Virus record (IMG/VR): IMGVR_UViG_3300020200_000017
Coordinates: 1-64,000 of that record
Reading direction: 5' to 3' (one strand)
Length of the DNA stretch: 64,000 bases
Origin: a virus
A program made the translations under genes and the position numbers. The notes under the pieces are model-generated. The model worked only from the letters and a program-made list of their open reading frames with translations, did not search any database and was not told the origin of the DNA. Below, piece after piece: positions 61,601 through 64,000 of this stretch; the first letter of the stretch is position 1; every line of letters begins with the position of its first letter.

Positions 61601-63998
61601 ACTCCCGTCTCGACAAACCGAGTTCGGCCATCACCTCGGTCACGGTCTTCCCCTCCATGTAAAGTCGGACGAATTCCTTGTCGATGTTCGCGCGGAGGCG
61701 CTTCGGGCCGCGCCGCTTGGAGGCGACACCCCTAAAAAGACCGCGTTCGCGCAAAAATTGATACCTACTTATGTATTCTTCACGCGACAGGCCGAGTTCG
61801 GCCATGATCTGGGACATGGCCTTCCCCCCTCTGTAAAGTCGGACGAATTCCTTCTCGGTCTCCGTGAGGGGCCGCCGACCTTGACTCACTAACTCGCGGC
61901 TGGGATTCACCAGGCCTCGTCTGCGCAAAAATTGATACCTATTTATGTATTGTCCACGCGAGAGGCCGAGTTCGGCCATGATCTGGGGCATGGTCTTCCC
62001 CTCCCCGTAAAGTCGGACGAATTCCTTCTCGGTGTCCGACAGCTCCCTCCTGGGGCGGCCCGCGGGGCCGACACCCCGCGAAATGCCGCGCTGATACAAA
62101 AATCGGGCGACGTTCCGGTACTCCCGTTCCGATAAACCGAGTTCGTCCATGATTTGCGTTTTGGGCGTGCTCGCAAGGAGCAGCTCGGCGAATCTCTCCT
62201 CGGCGGCCGTGAGGGGCCGCAACTCCCCTGTCCAAGAGTGGCTCGTGCCTTCGGGTGCGGAACGCCTCGAGATCACTCCGGTCCGCAAGAGTTCGCTCTG
62301 CACGAGCGCGCCGTCCTCGTTGGAGATCCCGAGCCGGCGATTTATATCCCGCCACCCGACGCCGGCGTTCCACAGCTCCTTGTAGTCCTCCTTCGTCTGG
62401 TCCGGGATGTTCTCCGGCGCGCCTATCGATAGCTGGTAAACCTTTTTCGGTTTCCCGGGGACGAATGAATCCTTATCAAAGTCGGCCAGGAAGGAGCGGG
62501 ACCGACCGAAGATCTTGTCTTGCTCGGCGAGATCGAATTCCGACTCGATGAAGTCCTGTATCTCCGGGTCGCTCAAACTCATATCCGAATAATCGGGTTC
62601 TTCGTCCAGGCCCCGGAAGCGTCTTCCCATCCCGGCCTCGCCGTCGGAAGCTCCCGGGTCCAAGTCGGTGGGTTGGTAAATCAAGTCATCCTCGAGTATC
62701 GTCGGGTCCTCGAGGGCTTCGGCCAACTCCTCGAGGGTCTCCGCGTCGTCGGCGTAGCCCACCGAGTCCCAGATGGCCCGGGCGTACTCCCTCATCTTGG
62801 CGGCCGACTCCTGCCTGTCGACGTCGAAGTCCGACACCAGCTGATCGTCGTCCAACAGGCCCGTGGCGAAAAAAATGTCCTCGGCCATCATTGACCTCGT
62901 GTCCTCGTCTATCCGCTCGTACGGGTAGCCGAACTCCATCGTCCGGTCCGACTCGAACAGGAGGTCCGCAAGCTCCTCGGCGGCGATGACGACGCCGTAA
63001 ACGACCTGCATGGAGGAGTCATCGGAGTCGTACGCCAGCCCCGGCCACTCTTCCGGTCGGTCGGCGAACAGGTCGTCCCCCGTCTCAGGTCTTCGGCGGG
63101 TGACCTCGGGACTGGTCGGCCCCGACGCGGCTCCTCTGCGGTCGAATCGCGACTCGGTGGGGAACAGGCTGTACTGGCCCGTCGCGTCGCTCGCCGTGAA
63201 TCGTTGCGTCTGCTGTCTCTCCTGCCACGACGGGCCCAGCGACGGCACGTCGTTGATCGTCCCCGGGTCATTCCAGTAATCGACATTGTTGAATTTCACG
63301 CCCGCATCCTTGAGGGAGCGTTGCAGCATGAGCATGGATTCGAACTCCTCCTCGAGGCCGAAGATCTGAGCGGATCTCGTCGCCTTCCACAGCCTTATGG
63401 GATAGGCCTTGCGCCAGTCCTGGCCCTTCTCCCAGTCGATCTGTTCCAGGAAATTGGCGTCGTACAGCGACCATCCGAGGGCTAGGGCCTGAATTTCTAT
63501 CTCCCGGGCGAGGCTGGCAAGGAACTCGGGGTCCCTCCTCAGCCTCTTGAGCGGCTCCCCGGCGACGTTGAAGGTCTCCCCGTAGGCGGTGCTGCCCCTG
63601 TCGATCGGGTAGGCCCACCAATCGTAGTGATCCGAGTGTATGCGATCCCACGAGCCGGACGAGACGAGATCCTCGTGATTCATGCGCTCGATCCTCTGCT
63701 CATCCTTTATCAAGTCGTCGCCACCGTAGGAATCCGAGTAGCGAATCCTCGATGGCGGAACGGGGGAGGCCGAGACCGTCGGCGCGTTTTCGCGCGGCAC
63801 GGGTGCGGGTCGTTCGGCTGGGGCGTCGTCCCTTTCGGTCTTGCCGAATCTCCCGTCAGTCAATTTCGCCAGGAGCCTCCTGATCCCGCGGCTCTTCTCG
63901 TTCGACATGCCGGCCTCCGCGCCGCCCCCGGACCTCGCGGTCGAGGCGATTTCGAGGTCCGCATTCAGCAACGGGATCCACTCACCCGTCTGGTTCAT
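58602..63998 (-). CDS. Giant polyvalent protein, 1798 residues or longer, tandem HTH array and metallopeptidase
   Basis: The frame reaches the window edge. ATG 63998 sits in a TGATG context like other starts here, but it may be internal and the gene may continue. EAGM occurs at residues 28, 454, 1066 and 1256. Segment 28-453 is unassigned. Residues about 535-1247 are about 12 tandem units of 50 to 60 residues, each like PLTDTDKEFLRLHGEGKTRS followed by QIMDELGLSEREY and a basic linker. The array is interrupted by the EAGM at 1066, with nine units before and three after. Segment 1256-1798 has GLHEFFHHYLGQGF (HExxH at 1625), a likely zinc peptidase. Many DNA-binding units plus a peptidase suggest a DNA-associated packaged protein. 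Confidence 0.88.
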   Translation of the reverse strand: MNQTGEWIPLLNADLEIASTARSGGGAEAGMSNEKSRGIRRLLAKLTDGRFGKTERDDAPAERPAPVPRENAPTVSASPVPPSRIRYSDSYGGDDLIKDEQRIERMNHEDLVSSGSWDRIHSDHYDWWAYPIDRGSTAYGETFNVAGEPLKRLRRDPEFLASLAREIEIQALALGWSLYDANFLEQIDWEKGQDWRKAYPIRLWKATRSAQIFGLEEEFESMLMLQRSLKDAGVKFNNVDYWNDPGTINDVPSLGPSWQERQQTQRFTASDATGQYSLFPTESRFDRRGAASGPTSPEVTRRRPETGDDLFADRPEEWPGLAYDSDDSSMQVVYGVVIAAEELADLLFESDRTMEFGYPYERIDEDTRSMMAEDIFFATGLLDDDQLVSDFDVDRQESAAKMREYARAIWDSVGYADDAETLEELAEALEDPTILEDDLIYQPTDLDPGASDGEAGMGRRFRGLDEEPDYSDMSLSDPEIQDFIESEFDLAEQDKIFGRSRSFLADFDKDSFVPGKPKKVYQLSIGAPENIPDQTKEDYKELWNAGVGWRDINRRLGISNEDGALVQSELLRTGVISRRSAPEGTSHSWTGELRPLTAAEERFAELLLASTPKTQIMDELGLSEREYRNVARFLYQRGISRGVGPAGRPRRELSDTEKEFVRLYGEGKTMPQIMAELGLSRGQYINRYQFLRRRGLVNPSRELVSQGRRPLTETEKEFVRLYRGGKAMSQIMAELGLSREEYISRYQFLRERGLFRGVASKRRGPKRLRANIDKEFVRLYMEGKTVTEVMAELGLSRREFRTIYQYLSQRGLFKDRSRQRPLTDTDNEFLRLRREGKSRSQIMDELGLSPEEYARTSAFLRGRGLVNPRRRGASQRPLTETEKEIVRLYGEGKSMRQIMAEFGLSEREYATIYGFLRGRGLFKGPDRRRNRRPLTDTDKEFLRLHGEGKTRSQIMDELGLSEREYATIYEYLRYGDLFKDHPRRRRGRRPLTDTDNEFLRLYGEGKTRSQIMDELGLSPEEYTRRYQFLRERGLVNPRRDLMPFRREFRDRQRGLSKDPNDGPGAEAGMAGDLHDSPENERLMNEAVVRFRDGERRADIADRLGIAPSRLDWLLRKARDRGLVELNRPGGRSKDPGFIESQPRFAELFNSGVSKPEIMRQMNLTHAQYMSHYDSLRRRGLREPFGRRDARLDPELTESAERFAEMYNWGASKTEIMRAMGLTPNQYKRLFSASQTRALIVTSHRRERKLTEALGGEAGMSSALVRKVTDDDAQLNLIYSVPGVRTSVVMRNTEGVPTVPGRNAIMKPYLLAPHVSIDHLAPDNPAIRSLAPALGRAGLGSYPVEGHKVPKIQGPVVRDFADELIGPKAVADAISGTFPTADELLTAYAVNALIRARAEYLSDSVLNADQVNEAILFRSASLAPHNVILGGPKLPQKLWDTSQIGIPLHLDPFSYFEGDSNFLKAVIDALPEQVRSGLAFSPAEEKIPGVIYQDRSWGNTSHFESIIIREDDDISRRFAPMVRKQAEIVLDHARRHGELTKKWAQTAYDLMREAGLTDAEVAFVVNEHWTKASRFKVATVQPGSVLGHAARLGVKAFSSRYSPISRGRKYDDESEGLREEEDFGLHEFFHHYLGQGFTRHGEYVAFRGPADLIDSYHGHLQWAFNQDYQLGMFASKILLEGLGADTKNKSSTLDNYSSELFESVARAIYDRLQEMLASPDARARLLGQVFPEFVGVSTADELRIEELIRNQFRNSSRRFNVSLTQYVPVMQLMTVHDFLVPREYWPYGGESKILFGGDA
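60250..62400 (-). repeat. Tandem DNA repeat array encoding HTH units
   Basis: About 12 units of roughly 160-190 bases. The best-conserved part reads, on the + strand, CCGAGTTCGTCCATGATCTG followed by GGACCTGGTCTTCCCCTCC. Middle units (about 60900-62050) are most alike and outer units more diverged, as expected from repeated internal duplication. It is coding and not a CRISPR array: there are no unique spacers of fixed length and the frame is open throughout. Confidence 0.85.
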
Positions 63999-64000
63999 CA

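Noticed and set aside
60250-62400. Regular DNA repeats as a CRISPR array
   Set aside because: The units are coding, 160-190 bases long, in one frame, and lack unique spacers.
21879-63998. EAGM-encoding DNA as a regulatory or recombination repeat
   Set aside because: The codons vary synonymously, and only the peptide and its reading frame are conserved.

Overview
The window reads as part of a large tailed bacteriophage genome that probably infects a high-GC actinobacterium. The phage call rests on an HK97-type major capsid protein gene (20210-21544), dense genes with ATGA or TGATG overlaps, and many short orphan genes. The actinobacterial host is inferred from two WhiB-family Fe-S regulators, GC-rich composition, GTG starts and a proteasome-beta-like Ntn hydrolase. 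No integrase, portal, terminase or tail gene was seen, so the window is only part of the genome.

Left part, about 1-17.7 kb, mostly + strand: small early-type genes of unknown function, a pair of replication-initiation-like genes, two ribbon-helix-helix proteins, and a leftward block (WhiB, Ntn hydrolase, metallophosphoesterase, HTH protein). Then come a MarR-like and an XRE-like regulator, tRNA-Arg(CCU), thioredoxin, a second WhiB-like protein, a SNF2-type helicase, a complete tmRNA, methionine aminopeptidase, SSB, a C5-cytosine methyltransferase and an Nmad1-like protein. Several of these units are preceded by the same promoter form, TTGCAA (or TTGCCG), 17 bp, TAGNNT. An asymmetric 14-mer occurs five times in the first 4.1 kb. 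Two almost identical 18-residue hydrophobic peptides are encoded 7 kb apart, each coupled to the end of a larger gene.

Right part, 17.7-64 kb, all - strand: one closely packed late operon that reads from the right edge towards the capsid gene. About 39 kb of it encodes six very large proteins (about 1798, 2828, 918, 697, 1869 and 4972 residues) placed before the capsid gene, where phages usually carry portal, protease and MuF-type genes. Recognisable domains include four HExxH metallopeptidase-like sites, a GNAT-like segment, a possible ADP-ribosyltransferase, a Clp N-domain-like pair, a Nudix hydrolase, a zeta-toxin-like kinase, and an array of about 12 tandem helix-turn-helix units. The best explanation is a set of phage polyvalent proteins packaged in the head and delivered with the DNA.

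The most striking observation is a short motif, (G)AEAGM, that occurs about 20 times in four of the giant proteins. It is encoded with varied synonymous codons and falls at domain boundaries: it exactly brackets the Clp-N-like, Nudix and kinase segments. I propose that these are polyproteins divided at EAGM, by proteolysis or another peptide-level process. A second shared module (D-x-D...EG-P...GRG-I-x-DPTP) sits near the N-termini of three giants and may be a packaging or processing signal. Both ideas are inference from sequence.
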